A DNA stretch of 64,000 bases from DAHUXD01 sp963736455 (GCA_963736455.1 CAVTON010000001.1:186001-250000), one strand, 5' to 3'; counted from the stretch's first letter, positions 1 through 9,170 are shown. The notes: generated from the sequence alone by a model not told the origin. Made by a program: numbers and translations.

Positions 1-918
1 CGTGTCGAACAGGGCCCGCTCCAGCCGGTCGGCGTCGCTGCCGAGGTCGAGGTAGCGAAGCATCAGGATCGCGGACATCAGGAGCGCCGTCGGGTTGGCC
101 TTGTTCTGTCCGGCGATGTCGGGAGCGGTCCCGTGCACCGCTTCGAAGATCGCGCCCTCCAGGCCGAGATTCGCGCCGGGCACCAGTCCGAGGCCTCCGA
201 CCAGGCCGGCCGCGAGGTCGGACACGATGTCGCCGTAGAGGTTCTCGAGCACGAGCACGTCGAAGGTCTCGGGGTTCATCACGAGACGCATGCAGGCCGC
301 GTCGACGATGCGGTCGTCGGCCGCGACCTCCGGATAGTTCTCGGCGACCCGCCGGAAGCACTCGAGGAACAGGCCGTCCGAGAGCTTCATGATGTTGGCC
401 TTGTGAATCGCCGTGACGCGCCGCCGCCCATGGTCTCGGGCGTATTCGAACGCGAACCGGGCGATCCGGGTCGAGGCCACCTCGGTGATGATCTTGAGAG
501 ACTCGACGACTCCCGGGACGACCGTATGCTCGAGCCCGCTGTAGAGCGACTCCGTGTTCTCGCGCACGATGACGAGATCCACGTTCTGAAAACGACTCTC
601 GACCGCCGGCACGTTCTTGACGGGACGCAGGTTCGCGTAGAGCTGGAGCGCCTGGCGCAGCCTCACGTTCACCGACTGAAAGCCCTTTCCGACGGGCGTG
701 CCGACCGGTCCCTTCAGCGCGACGCCCGTGCGCCGGATGGCGGCGAGCGCCGCCGGCGGGAGCGGATCGCCGTCCCGTCTTTCGGCCTCGCGGCCGACGA
801 CGACTTCCTCGAACGCGATCGGGACGCCGGCGGAGGCCAGGATCGAGACGACGGCGTCGGCGACTTCCGGGCCGATGCCGTCGCCGCGGATGAGCGTGAC
901 CGTGCGCGCCGCGCTCAC
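1..918 (-). CDS. icd: NAD-type isocitrate dehydrogenase (N-terminal 306 residues)
   Basis: Catalyses oxidative decarboxylation of isocitrate in the TCA cycle, in the cytoplasm. The gene runs off the left edge, so the C-terminus is missing. The opening LIRGDGIGPEV is the family signature. The stretch KGPVGTPVGKGF followed by SVNVRLRQ and YANLRPVKN fits the NAD-IDH (IDH3-like) substrate loop better than the RPEQGLLKLR-type loop of isopropylmalate dehydrogenase. RENTESLYSG, HKANIMKLSDG and the Asp-rich ENLYGDIVSDLAAG (metal binding) follow in the usual order. The GTG start overlaps the upstream CorC-like stop by four bases (GTGA), so translation is probably coupled. Cofactor preference is inferred from the family, not shown by a tested residue. 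Confidence 0.88.
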   Translation of the reverse strand, partial: MSAARTVTLIRGDGIGPEVADAVVSILASAGVPIAFEEVVVGREAERRDGDPLPPAALAAIRRTGVALKGPVGTPVGKGFQSVNVRLRQALQLYANLRPVKNVPAVESRFQNVDLVIVRENTESLYSGLEHTVVPGVVESLKIITEVASTRIARFAFEYARDHGRRRVTAIHKANIMKLSDGLFLECFRRVAENYPEVAADDRIVDAACMRLVMNPETFDVLVLENLYGDIVSDLAAGLVGGLGLVPGANLGLEGAIFEAVHGTAPDIAGQNKANPTALLMSAILMLRYLDLGSDADRLERALFDT

Positions 919-2189
919 GAGACTTCCCGTTTCTCGGGAGCGGGAGGCAGGATCATGCGGACCTTACGGATCGAGGTCGGCGTCGCGTCCTCGACGACGA
1001 AGTCGGCGAAGCGGCCCTTCCAGCGCTCGCCCCGGCGCGGAATGCGGCCGAAGCGCAGCATCAGGTGGCCGGCGATCGTCTCCGCCTCGTCGCGGGGCAG
1101 CCGGATTCCGAACTGCTCCTCGAGCTCGTCGAGACGAAGGCTGCCCTCGAGGAGGTAGGTCCGCTCGCCGGCGGCCTCGAAGCCCGGCTTCTCCTCGTCG
1201 TACTCGTCCTGGATCGGCCCGAGCAGCTCCTCGATGGCATCCTCGATGGTGACCAGCCCGGCCGTTCCGCCGTGCTCGTCCACGACCACGGCCATGTGCG
1301 TCCGCCGGCGGCGCATCTCGCGGAAGAGGTCCTCGGCGCGCTTGAACTCGGGCACGAGGAAGGGGGGATCCAGGTACTTCGTCAGCTCGAAGCCCTTCTC
1401 GTCGGCATCGGACAGGTCGAAGAGGTCCTTCGCGTGCAGGATCCCGACGATGTTGTCGATCGAGCCGCGATAGACGGGCAGCCGCGACAGTTTCTGTTCG
1501 CGCAGCAGGGCCTTCAGGTTCTCGAACCCCGCGGTCTCGGGCAGCGCGACGATCTTGGTGCGCGGCACCATGATGTCGCGGACGGTCTTATCGCCGAATT
1601 CGACGACCTTGTGGAGCAGCCGCGTCTCCTCCCTGTGGATGACGCCCTCGTCGGCGCCGAGGTTGAAGACGCTCTTGAGCTCCTCTTCGGTCAGGCCTTT
1701 CTGGGCCTGCGGGACGCCGAAGAGGATCAGCAGGCGGTTGGTGAGCCGAACGCAGACTTCGGCCACCGGAGAGAGGACCCGCATCATCCAGGCCAGCGGC
1801 AGGGCGACGGCCCGGGACACCGAGACCGGAGAGGCCGCGCCGATCGCCTTGGGCGTCATCTCGGCGAAGATGAAGAGGGTGACGGTGGTGAACAGAATCG
1901 AGATCAGGACGCCGTAGCGCGCCCCGAACCACCCGCTCGCGAGAGTCGTCGCCGAGGCCGACGCCGCCGAGAGGAAGAGGTTCTGCCCGATGAGGATGAC
2001 CGCGAGGAGCCGGGGCGTGTGCGCCTTCAATCCCCGGATGACCGCCCCGCGCCGGTCTCCCTTCTCGCGCATGCGCTGCAGATCGATCCGGCCGAGCGAG
2101 ACCAGGGCCGTCTCCGAGCCCGCGAAGAACGCGGAGAGCGCCAGCGACAACAGGAACGCGAGCACGTAGAGCGTCGTCTGTGGGGCCAT
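915..2189 (-). CDS. CNNM/CorC family transporter-like protein (HlyC/CorC, DUF21-CBS)
   Basis: A 424-residue inner-membrane protein of the CNNM/CorB/HlyC-CorC family, linked to Mg2+ or Co2+ homeostasis. Residues 1 to about 180 form the DUF21 membrane domain with several hydrophobic helices and the family motif FFAGSETALVSL near residue 22. A CBS pair follows (VRDIMVPRTKIVALP and later VVVDEHGGTAGLVTIEDAIEELLG). The last roughly 90 residues form the CorC_HlyC accessory domain. AAAGGA lies upstream of the ATG. The stop overlaps the icd start, so the two are likely one transcript. Hemolysin annotations of this family are historical; ion transport or regulation is the safer reading. Confidence 0.9.
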   Translation of the reverse strand: MAPQTTLYVLAFLLSLALSAFFAGSETALVSLGRIDLQRMREKGDRRGAVIRGLKAHTPRLLAVILIGQNLFLSAASASATTLASGWFGARYGVLISILFTTVTLFIFAEMTPKAIGAASPVSVSRAVALPLAWMMRVLSPVAEVCVRLTNRLLILFGVPQAQKGLTEEELKSVFNLGADEGVIHREETRLLHKVVEFGDKTVRDIMVPRTKIVALPETAGFENLKALLREQKLSRLPVYRGSIDNIVGILHAKDLFDLSDADEKGFELTKYLDPPFLVPEFKRAEDLFREMRRRRTHMAVVVDEHGGTAGLVTIEDAIEELLGPIQDEYDEEKPGFEAAGERTYLLEGSLRLDELEEQFGIRLPRDEAETIAGHLMLRFGRIPRRGERWKGRFADFVVEDATPTSIRKVRMILPPAPEKREVS

Positions 2190-2222
2190 GTCGGGTTTTC
2201 CTTTCGCGTGCGGTCGCGAAGT

Positions 2223-3263
2223 TTACAGGGGAAGGCGGTCGAGGCGCCCGAGGGCCCAGCGCGCGGCGTCGGAGAGGCCCTTCTCCGAGAGCGCCGCGGC
2301 GCGATCGAGCGCGGGCCGGCAGCTCCGGTCGCCGGTCGCGCCGGCGGAAAGCGCGGCGTTGCGCTGCAGTCCTCGCCGGGTCGCCCGGTTGACGGCGCTC
2401 TTTCCGAATCGCCGCCGCCAGGCGCCGCGGCCCATCGCCAGGACCTCCGCGCGGGCCGGCGCGGGTTCCGGCTCGGACGAGGCGCCGACGCCGGGGAGGG
2501 GAGCGTTCCACGGGCAGACCTCCTGGCAGACGTCGCAGCCGAAGACGTGTTCCCCCGACATCGCCCTGCGGTCCGCCGGAACGGGGCCCGTGTGCTCGAT
2601 CGTCCAGTAGGCGATGCAGCGGGACGCGTCGAGCACCCTGGGGGCGATGAGAGCCCCCGTCGGGCAGCCCTCGAGGCATCGGACGCAGGAGCCGCACTGC
2701 TCGGCGACGGGCGCGTCGACGGGCAGGTCGAGGTCGGTGAGGATCTCGGCGAGCAGCAGGTAGGAGCCCTGGACCGGGTCGATGAGGCAGCCGTTCTTGC
2801 CGATCCAGCCGAGACCCGCCGCGGCGGCGAACGCTCGCTCGGCGATCGGCGTCGAGTCCACGCAGACTCGGCTCGCCCACGTTCCCGGGAGCCGGCGGCG
2901 GGCTCGATCGACCATCCGAACGGCGCGCTCTCGAAGCGAGCCATGGTAGTCGGCTCCTCGCGCGTACCGGGCGTAGATCGAGCCGTCCGGGGCTGTGTAG
3001 GGCGCCGCGGAATGGGGCGCCGCGAGGCAAACGACCGAGCGTACGCCGGAGAGGAGCTCGTTCGGCGACCGGCGCGTCGCTCGGGTCTCGTCGAGGTATC
3101 GCATGCCGGCGTGAAGCCCGCGGTCGATCCAGCGCTCGAAGCGTTCGAAGTGCGGGGTTTCGCCGGCCGCGGCGACGCCGAAACGGCTGAAGCCCTCGCG
3201 CTCGGCCTCTTCCCGCAGGACGCGCGCGGCCAGGAGACGGTCCGGCAGGGCGTTTTCGGTCAC
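2223..3263 (-). CDS. queG: Epoxyqueuosine reductase QueG
   Basis: Performs the last step of queuosine biosynthesis, reducing epoxyqueuosine in tRNA with a cobalamin and two [4Fe-4S] clusters. Visible features are CVDSTPIAER with the catalytic Asp region, GLGWIGKNG, the first ferredoxin-like motif CGSCVRCLEGCPTGAL and the second CDVCQEVCPWN. A short C-terminal HEAT-like segment (QRNAALSAGA) is present, as in the family. The frame stays open to an ATG at 3365, but that would overlap the divergent permease start and add a low-complexity tail; the GTG at 3263 puts the N-terminus at the normal family position and leaves 100 bases for divergent promoters. Its Shine-Dalgarno sequence is poor. Confidence 0.9.
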   Translation of the reverse strand: MTENALPDRLLAARVLREEAEREGFSRFGVAAAGETPHFERFERWIDRGLHAGMRYLDETRATRRSPNELLSGVRSVVCLAAPHSAAPYTAPDGSIYARYARGADYHGSLRERAVRMVDRARRRLPGTWASRVCVDSTPIAERAFAAAAGLGWIGKNGCLIDPVQGSYLLLAEILTDLDLPVDAPVAEQCGSCVRCLEGCPTGALIAPRVLDASRCIAYWTIEHTGPVPADRRAMSGEHVFGCDVCQEVCPWNAPLPGVGASSEPEPAPARAEVLAMGRGAWRRRFGKSAVNRATRRGLQRNAALSAGATGDRSCRPALDRAAALSEKGLSDAARWALGRLDRLPL

Positions 3264-3363
3264 GGCCTCGATCGTAGCAGGCGCCTCGATTCGGTCGCTC
3301 CGGCGAGCGCCGCCTCTCGCAGCGTTCTTCGGCATCCTGCTAGCATCCGCGCGGGAGGCAGGC

Positions 3364-4443
3364 ATGGCGCAGCCCGACCGGTTCTCGACCCGGGTCTTTG
3401 CTCTCGCCGTGGTGGCCCTGCTGACCTATCTCGTCTTCCGCATCTTCGAGCCGTTCTTCGCCCCGATCTACTGGGCGTTTCTCCTCGCCTTCATGCTCTT
3501 TCCGCTCAATCGCCGCGCGCGGAGGATCGTCGGCGGCCGGAAGGGCCTCGCGGCGACGCTCCTCACGCTCGGCGTCACGCTCGGAATCGCCGTCCCCGTG
3601 GGATTCGGGACCGTGGCCTTCGCGCGCCAGGCGGTCGAGCTCGGGCACCGCCTGTCGGAAACGGCGCGCCAGCATGAGATCGAGGGGCCGCAGGACCTCC
3701 TGAAGCTGCCGGTCGTCGGGGGCGCCATGCAGTGGCTCCAGGAACATCTTCCCATCGATGGGGAGCAGCTCCGGGCGTTCGTGTTTCAGGGGGCCCGGCA
3801 GGGCGTCCAGCTTCTCCTCGCCCGCAGCAGCGACGTCCTGTTCGGGGCGCTCGGGATCGCGGGCAGCCTGACGCTGACGCTCTTCATCCTCTTTTTCTTC
3901 TTCCGGGACGGCGACGCCCTCGCGCAACGCGCGCGGGACCTGATTCCCCTCGAAGAGAAGCGCAAGGCCCGGCTCGACCGCCACCTGCAGGCGGTGACGC
4001 GTGCGGTGGTCTTCGGGACGGTGGTGACGGCGATCGTGCAGGGTGCGCTGCTCGGGATCGGGTTCTGGATTACCGGGCTCCCGTCTCCGCTGGTCTTCGG
4101 CGTTCTCGCCGCGATCATGTCGTTCGTGCCGTTCGTGGGCACGGGGCTCGTGTGGGTTCCCGCCGCGATTTACCTCTTCGCCCACGGCGCGACCGGGAAG
4201 ACCGTGTTCCTGGTCGTCTGGAGCGCGGTCGTCGTGGGCTCGGCGGACAACTTCCTCCGCCCGCTGCTCGTCTCGGGCCAGAGCCGGATCGGGACCCTGA
4301 CGGTGTTCTTCGGCGTCCTCGGAGGACTCGCCGCGTTCGGCTTCATCGGCCTCTTCGTCGGACCGGTAATTCTCGCACTGGTGCTCTCGCTGCTCGAGTT
4401 CGTGGACGAGAACGAGTCGGAGGCCTCCGCGGCGCCGTCCTAG
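3364..4443 (+). CDS. AI-2E family transporter (PF01594)
   Basis: A 359-residue polytopic inner-membrane protein of the AI-2E/UPF0118 family, which includes putative autoinducer-2 exporters and Na+/H+ antiporters. Hydrophobic helices flank residues 13-55, 70-90 and a C-terminal block of about four. The family motifs ITGLPSPLVFGVLAAIMSF and PFVGTGLVWVPA are present, followed by DNFLRPLLVSG and the C-terminal FGFIGLFVGPV. GGGAGG eight bases before the ATG is a good ribosome site, and TAGCAT at 3341-3346 is a candidate -10. It stands alone, divergent from queG and convergent with the next gene. The substrate cannot be inferred from sequence. Confidence 0.9.
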   Translation: MAQPDRFSTRVFALAVVALLTYLVFRIFEPFFAPIYWAFLLAFMLFPLNRRARRIVGGRKGLAATLLTLGVTLGIAVPVGFGTVAFARQAVELGHRLSETARQHEIEGPQDLLKLPVVGGAMQWLQEHLPIDGEQLRAFVFQGARQGVQLLLARSSDVLFGALGIAGSLTLTLFILFFFFRDGDALAQRARDLIPLEEKRKARLDRHLQAVTRAVVFGTVVTAIVQGALLGIGFWITGLPSPLVFGVLAAIMSFVPFVGTGLVWVPAAIYLFAHGATGKTVFLVVWSAVVVGSADNFLRPLLVSGQSRIGTLTVFFGVLGGLAAFGFIGLFVGPVILALVLSLLEFVDENESEASAAPS

Positions 4444-4450
4444 GAGCCGG

Positions 4451-5527
4451 CTAGGGAGCGGAGCGCACCCAGTCCGCGACGAAGATGTTCGTCTCGTGGG
4501 GCTGCTTGCCGTTGCGGTTCGAAGCGAAGACGAGGCGCTTGCCGTCGCGCGTGAACATCGGGAAGCCGTCGAAGTCGGGGCTGAACGTGATCCGCGTCAG
4601 GTCGGTGCCGTCCTCGCGGATGACGTAGAGATCGAAGTCGCGGCCCTTCGGGTCGGCGACGTTCGACGAGAAGATGATCTCCTTTCCCCCCGGCAGGAAG
4701 TATGGCGCGAAGTTCGCCGCGCCGTTGGAAGTGACCGCATGGTCGTTCGTGCCGTCGGCGTTCATCACGCGGATCTCGAGGGCCCTCGGCGCATAGGTGT
4801 GCCGCGCCAGGTTCTCGCGGTACCGGGCCAGGTCCTCGGGCGTGGTGGGGTGGTCGGCGCGGTAGACGATTTTCCGGCCGTCGTCCGAGAAGAAGGGGCC
4901 TCCGTCGTAACCGGGGGCATGGGTCAGGCGCTTCACGTTCGAGCCGTCGGCGTTCATCGTGTAGATCTCGAGGTCTCCGTCGCGCGCCGACGTGAAGACG
5001 ATCGTCTTTCCGTCGGGTGAGATGGTCGCTTCGGCGTCGTAGTTGGCCGAGGCGAACAGCGGCCGGAGATCGCTCCCGTCGGGCCGCGCCGAGTAGATGT
5101 CGTAGTCGTCGAGCGCCCAGACGTAGCCGTGCGAGCGGTCCGGCCGCGGCGGACAGGAGGCTCCGGCGCGAAAGGTCGACGCATAGAGGATCCGGTCGCC
5201 CGACGGAAAGAAGTAGGCGCAGGTCGTCTTGCCCTCGCCGTTCGAAACGCGGCGGCGATCCGAACCATCGGCGTTCATCGTGAAGATCTGGTCGCACGGG
5301 AGCGCTTCGCCGTCCGACTGGAAGATCAATCGCGTTCCGTCCGCGGACCAGTACGCCTCGGCATTCTGGCCTCCGAAGGTGAGCTGGCGGACGTGGGCGA
5401 GGAACTTCTCCTCGCCGGGGAAGAGGAGGCTCGGCGCGCCGGGCGACGGAGCCGCGGGGGGCGGAGTGGGCCTCGTGGCGAGCCGAAGACCGGTCAGTGC
5501 GAGGACGAAGGCGAGTGTGAACTTCAT
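4451..5527 (-). CDS. Secreted TolB-like WD40/PD40 beta-propeller protein
   Basis: A 358-residue exported protein. The N-terminus MKFTLAFVLALTGLRLAT is a signal peptide, followed by a Pro/Ala-rich linker to about residue 40. The remainder holds at least six PD40 repeats of the TolB type, recognisable by recurring IYTMNADGSNVKRLT, FSDDGRKIVYRA and FTRDGKRLVFASNRNGKQ segments. Such propellers bind proteins or carry regulatory roles in the periplasm; no peptidase domain is attached, so DPP IV-like activity is not expected. It is not next to pal or tolA, so I do not call it tolB. The start is an ATG with no Shine-Dalgarno sequence, and TAAGAT ends ten bases upstream, suggesting a leaderless message. 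Confidence 0.85.
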   Translation of the reverse strand: MKFTLAFVLALTGLRLATRPTPPPAAPSPGAPSLLFPGEEKFLAHVRQLTFGGQNAEAYWSADGTRLIFQSDGEALPCDQIFTMNADGSDRRRVSNGEGKTTCAYFFPSGDRILYASTFRAGASCPPRPDRSHGYVWALDDYDIYSARPDGSDLRPLFASANYDAEATISPDGKTIVFTSARDGDLEIYTMNADGSNVKRLTHAPGYDGGPFFSDDGRKIVYRADHPTTPEDLARYRENLARHTYAPRALEIRVMNADGTNDHAVTSNGAANFAPYFLPGGKEIIFSSNVADPKGRDFDLYVIREDGTDLTRITFSPDFDGFPMFTRDGKRLVFASNRNGKQPHETNIFVADWVRSAP

Positions 5528-5608
5528 GCGGGCGGGGATCTTAACAGGCCGGGTCGCCCGCGCGGGTTGCATCGTTCGGGTCGCCCCCGTATCCTCGCCC
5601 GAGGCCGG

Positions 5609-6697
5609 ATGGAGCGCGACAGCGACCTGAGACGAGTCCTCGCGGACGAGATCCGCGCGGCAATCGCCGAAACGGCGCCCGACCCCGGGGCCGTGCGCGA
5701 GGCCCTGGATCCGGCGACGGCGGCGGCGCGTTCCGCACTGGTTCGCGCCTCGCAGGTCCTGACGCCGTCGGTTCCGCGAGGCGTTGCGCTCGAGCCCGTG
5801 AAGCGGGTCGGGATTCGCGCCCTGCGATTCCTCTGGCGCAACCAGTCGGGCTTCAATGTTCTGTCGCTCGACGCCTCGTCGCGGCTGGCCGATGCGGTCG
5901 AGCGGATGGCGCGCCAGATCGAGGAGCTCGCCCGGCGGGCGGGTGTGCAGGAGTCGCGGCTCACGCTCGCCGAGAGGGCCGCCCCGGACGCGTCGCCGGC
6001 GTCGCGGGCCGCCGCGCCGGAGGTCGGCGCTGGCTCCGCTCCGTTGCCGGCCGGCGTCTACGCGCTGTTCGAGGAGCGGTTCCGCGGGAGCCCGGCCGAC
6101 GTCGCCCGCGGCCAGGGTCTCTACGTCGAGGCGCTCCGGGGAGTGCCGGGACCGGTGCTCGACGCCGGGTGCGGCCGGGGCGAATTCCTGCGGCTGCTGG
6201 CGGCCGAAGGCATCCCGGCGGCGGGCGTCGAGTCGAACCCCGTGACCGCCGCGGCCTGCCGGTCCGGCGGCCTCGACGTCGAGGAGGCCGACGCGATCGA
6301 AGCGCTCGGACGGCGGGCGCGGGCCACGCTCGGCGCGGTCGTGGCCTTCCAGGTCGTCGAACACTGGCCGCCGGAAACGATCTTCCGGTTTCTCCAGCAA
6401 GCCCGCCGGGCGACGGCGCCGGGCGGAGTCCTCGTCCTCGAGACGGTCAACACCGATTCGCTCTCGGCCCTGCGGTCGTTCTACCTCGATCCGACGCACG
6501 TCCGGCCGGTGCCGTCGGAAGCGCTGAAGTTTCTCGCCGAGGCCGCGGGGTTTTCGGACGCGCGAATCGAATACCGATCGCCGCTCGACCCTTCCGAGAG
6601 GCTCGAGGAGCGCTCGGACAACGACCGCAAGCTGAATGCGCTGCTCTTCGGCGCCCAGGACTACGCGCTGATCGCGCGGGTCGCGGCCGACCCTTGA
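5609..6697 (+). CDS. SAM-dependent methyltransferase, polysaccharide type
   Basis: A 362-residue protein. An N-terminal helical region of about 150 residues precedes a class I methyltransferase fold: motif I VLDAGCGRGEFLRLLA, an acidic post-I strand ending VEEADAIE, and motif IV AVVAFQVVEHWPPETI. The segment ETVNTDSLSALRSFYLDPTHVRP is typical of methyltransferases that cap or modify lipopolysaccharide O-antigen chains. The downstream glycosyltransferase overlaps by four bases (TTGA), supporting joint action on a surface polysaccharide. The start chosen is the ATG after TATCCT (5590-5595); the frame is open far upstream but antisense to the previous gene. The exact acceptor is unknown. Confidence 0.85.
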   Translation: MERDSDLRRVLADEIRAAIAETAPDPGAVREALDPATAAARSALVRASQVLTPSVPRGVALEPVKRVGIRALRFLWRNQSGFNVLSLDASSRLADAVERMARQIEELARRAGVQESRLTLAERAAPDASPASRAAAPEVGAGSAPLPAGVYALFEERFRGSPADVARGQGLYVEALRGVPGPVLDAGCGRGEFLRLLAAEGIPAAGVESNPVTAAACRSGGLDVEEADAIEALGRRARATLGAVVAFQVVEHWPPETIFRFLQQARRATAPGGVLVLETVNTDSLSALRSFYLDPTHVRPVPSEALKFLAEAAGFSDARIEYRSPLDPSERLEERSDNDRKLNALLFGAQDYALIARVAADP

Positions 6698-7746
6698 GAC
6701 CGCGCCGCGTCCTCGTCCTCGCGGTGCAGGCGCCGTTTCTGCACGGGGGCGCCGAGCGCCACGTCCGCCGGTTGACCGAGGAGCTCGTCCGCCGCGGTGT
6801 CGAGGCCGACCTCGTGGCGATGCCGATCGGGGAGGGCGAACGGTTCGACCTGATCCGAGCGGCGCTCGCCTGGCGGAGCCTCGACCTGACCGAGTCGGGA
6901 GGGCGGCCCGTCGACGCGGTCATCGCGACGCGCTTTCCGACTTACGCGGTGCGCCACCCGAACAAGGTCGTGTGGCTGATCCATCAATACCGCCAGGCCT
7001 ACGATCAGCTCGGTACCCCGTACAGCGACTTCACGTCTTCCCCGGAGGACCTTCGAACGCGCGAGGTCATCGGGCAGATCGATCGCGTGGGCCTGACCGA
7101 GGCGCGAAAGGTGTTCGCGAACTCGAAGACGGTGGCCGCGCGCCTGGCGCGGTTCAATGGGATCGCGTCGGAGCCGCTCTACCATCCGCCTCCGCTGGCG
7201 GGGCGCTACCGAAGCGGCCCCTCCGGCGACACCGTTCTATGGATCGGGCGGCTCGAGGAATGGAAGCGTCCGGGCCTGTTGCTCGCGGCGCTGCCGCACG
7301 TTCCCGAAGCGAGGGCCGTCTTCGTGGGCCGCGGGCCGCAGGAGAAGCGCCTGGCGACGATGGCCTCCGAGCTGGGCGTCACGGACCGCGTGCGCTTCGT
7401 TCCGGAGGTGGACGACGAAACGCTCCTGTCGATGTACGCGAACGCCCGTCTCGTCGCGGTGACCGCAACGGGCGAGGATCTCGGCTACGTGCCCCTCGAG
7501 GCCTTCCTGTCGGGAAAGCCGGTCCTCACGACGGAGGACGCCGGGGGTCCGCTCGAGTTCGTGAAGGACGGCGTCACCGGAATCGTGACCGCGCCTCGGC
7601 CCGAGGCGGTCGGCATCGCACTGAGGCTCGCCTGGCCGCGCCTCGACGTGCTGCAGTCTTTGGGCGAGGCCGGCCGTGCGCGTGCGGCCCGTCTCGACTG
7701 GGACGCCCCGGTCGCGGCGCTGCTGTCGGCGGCGGGGTTGTCATGA
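6694..7746 (+). CDS. GT4-type glycosyltransferase
   Basis: A 350-residue retaining glycosyltransferase with two Rossmann-like halves. The N-terminal glycine-rich FLHGGAERHVRRLTEEL binds the acceptor side; the C-terminal half has LWIGRLEEWKRPGLLL, a nucleotide-sugar binding region VPLEAFLSGKPVLTT and the E-x7-E motif around EAFLSGKPVLTTEDAGGPLEF. Together these are typical of GT4 enzymes. A TTG start at 6694 overlaps the methyltransferase stop by four bases, giving the expected N-terminus VLVLAVQAPFLHGG. It most likely adds a sugar to a cell-surface glycan made with the methyltransferase. Donor and acceptor cannot be read from sequence. Confidence 0.88.
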   Translation: MRPRRVLVLAVQAPFLHGGAERHVRRLTEELVRRGVEADLVAMPIGEGERFDLIRAALAWRSLDLTESGGRPVDAVIATRFPTYAVRHPNKVVWLIHQYRQAYDQLGTPYSDFTSSPEDLRTREVIGQIDRVGLTEARKVFANSKTVAARLARFNGIASEPLYHPPPLAGRYRSGPSGDTVLWIGRLEEWKRPGLLLAALPHVPEARAVFVGRGPQEKRLATMASELGVTDRVRFVPEVDDETLLSMYANARLVAVTATGEDLGYVPLEAFLSGKPVLTTEDAGGPLEFVKDGVTGIVTAPRPEAVGIALRLAWPRLDVLQSLGEAGRARAARLDWDAPVAALLSAAGLS

Positions 7747-7958
7747 ACGGCCGCCGAGCCGGATCGCGCGATCCGCTGCGGGATCTCGCCCGGGAGCGGG
7801 GCCGCGCGATGGGAGAGCTGGGGCTCCGGCCGGACGACGCGAGCTGGGCGCGCGCAGAGGCGGAAGCGATCGCGAGCCTCACGGTCGCTCGCACGCGGCT
7901 CCGACTTCCGGCGCCCGTCTCGCGCCTCGTGCGCCGCCTGGCGCGCGCCCTGCGCTAG
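7743..7958 (+). CDS. Small Arg/Ala-rich hypothetical protein
   Basis: A 71-residue basic protein whose ATG overlaps the glycosyltransferase stop (ATGA), so it probably is the last gene of this operon. It starts MNGRRAGSRDPLRDLARERG and ends in an amphipathic Arg-rich helix VSRLVRRLARALR. No domain was recognised. Its stop shares CTAG with the stop of the convergent GGDEF gene. The tight coupling and correct frame favour a real gene, but its small size and Arg/Ala composition could also arise by chance in GC-rich DNA. Confidence 0.5.
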   Translation: MNGRRAGSRDPLRDLARERGRAMGELGLRPDDASWARAEAEAIASLTVARTRLRLPAPVSRLVRRLARALR

Positions 7959-9094
7959 AGGGGATCGCGGTCGCGCTCCCTCGCCCGAGCGGGGGTCTTG
8001 CGAGGGCGCGGCAGGCGGCGGCGGTCCGTCCACGACCGCACGCGATTGCGGCCCTCGTCCTTGGCGGCATAGAGCGCCTGGTCGGCGCGAAAGAGCAGCT
8101 GATGCCGCTCGTCTTCTTCGAGCTCGGCCGTGTCCGCCACGCCGGCCGAGGCGGTGACGTGGAACGCGCGGCCCTCGCTCTCGAAGGTTTCGCGCTCGAT
8201 GGCGCGGCAGACGCGCTTGGCCACGGCCTCTGCCGAGTGAGCCGACGTCTCCGGGAAGAGGACGGCGAACTCCTCGCCCCCGTAGCGGCAGGCGAGATCG
8301 CTCGAGCGGACGGCGGCGCGGAGGATCTCGCCAAAGCGCCGGATCGCCAGGTCTCCCGCGCCATGGCCGAGGGTGTCGTTGATCCGCTTGAAGTGATCGA
8401 GATCGAAGAGCGCCACCGACACCGTCGAGGCATAGCGGCGGTGCCGGGCCCATTCCTCCGTGAGGCGCGTTTCGAAGTAGCGGCGCGCGGAGAGGCCCGA
8501 CAGCTCGTCGGTGACGGCGATTTCCCAGTTTCGCGAAGCGTGAAGGGATGCCGTCAGCGGGGAGAGCAGGGCACGGATCTCGGACTTGCGGCGCTCGTCG
8601 ATCGGCTGCGGAGACAAGAGGAGCAGGTACGCCAGCAGCACGTCTCCGGAGTAGAGGGGAAGATGGAGACGCTCGGTCGGGGCGCCGCCCGGAAGGAGCT
8701 CCAGCGGCGTAAACGAGCGGTCGGTTTCGGTCGCCGCGAAGCGAAGGAGCGCCCGCGCATCGACGGATTCGCGGAGGTACGGGTGGTGGGGATCGAGGGT
8801 CGGCCGGCGGTCCGACGGCGAATTCCCGGCGAGCGTCCAGACCTCGTAGATCCGCTGAGAGGCGTCGATGCGGTAGAGGTCGAAGGCCGCGAGCGGGAGG
8901 ATCTCGCAGGCCGCCTGGTAGGCGTGGAGAAGAATCTGAGCGGGGTCCGGGGACTCCCCGAGCAGGTGGCCCTCGCGCTCGCGCGCACGAAGCCGACTCG
9001 ACAGCTCGCGGACGCGGCGGCCGAGCCGTGCGGCGCGCCATGCCGCCGCCCCGGCCGCGCCGAGCAACAGGAGGTCCGCCCAGAGGGGCAACAC
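7955..9094 (-). CDS. Membrane-anchored GAF-GGDEF diguanylate cyclase
   Basis: A 379-residue protein expected to make cyclic di-GMP from two GTP. Residues 1-20 form one membrane anchor. A GAF-like sensory region covers about 45-185, and the GGDEF domain about 190-355, opening with DELSGLSARRYFETRL and containing the active-site loop RYGGEEFAVLFPE. The RxxD inhibitory site (RSSD) sits exactly five residues before GGEEF, so product inhibition is likely. A basic tail follows. The start is ATG near the edge of a 76-base intergenic gap that also holds the terminator of the next minus-strand gene. Confidence 0.88.
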   Translation of the reverse strand: MLPLWADLLLLGAAGAAAWRAARLGRRVRELSSRLRAREREGHLLGESPDPAQILLHAYQAACEILPLAAFDLYRIDASQRIYEVWTLAGNSPSDRRPTLDPHHPYLRESVDARALLRFAATETDRSFTPLELLPGGAPTERLHLPLYSGDVLLAYLLLLSPQPIDERRKSEIRALLSPLTASLHASRNWEIAVTDELSGLSARRYFETRLTEEWARHRRYASTVSVALFDLDHFKRINDTLGHGAGDLAIRRFGEILRAAVRSSDLACRYGGEEFAVLFPETSAHSAEAVAKRVCRAIERETFESEGRAFHVTASAGVADTAELEEDERHQLLFRADQALYAAKDEGRNRVRSWTDRRRLPRPRKTPARARERDRDPL

Positions 9095-9118
9095 TCCCGT
9101 CAGTGTAGCGGCAGCCGG

Positions 9119-9151
9119 AAAAACAACGAGGCCCCCTCTCGGGGGCCTCGG
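9119..9151 (-). terminator. Intrinsic terminator of the lipoprotein gene
   Basis: A perfect ten-base-pair stem (9128-9137 with 9142-9151) closes a four-base loop. Read on the minus strand it is followed by GTTG and a run of six T. It lies 20 bases after the stop of the small lipoprotein gene and before the start of the GGDEF gene, so it fits an intrinsic terminator of the former. Confidence 0.85.
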
Positions 9152-9170
9152 GATTTCTCGATTCGAGAAG

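Noticed and set aside
1..918. 3-isopropylmalate dehydrogenase
   Set aside because: The substrate loop SVNVRLRQ with YANLRPVKN and the absence of the LeuB arginine loop fit NAD-type isocitrate dehydrogenase.
4451..5527. tolB of the Tol-Pal system
   Set aside because: The propeller repeats fit, but no TolB N-terminal domain motif and no pal, tolA or tolQR neighbours are present.
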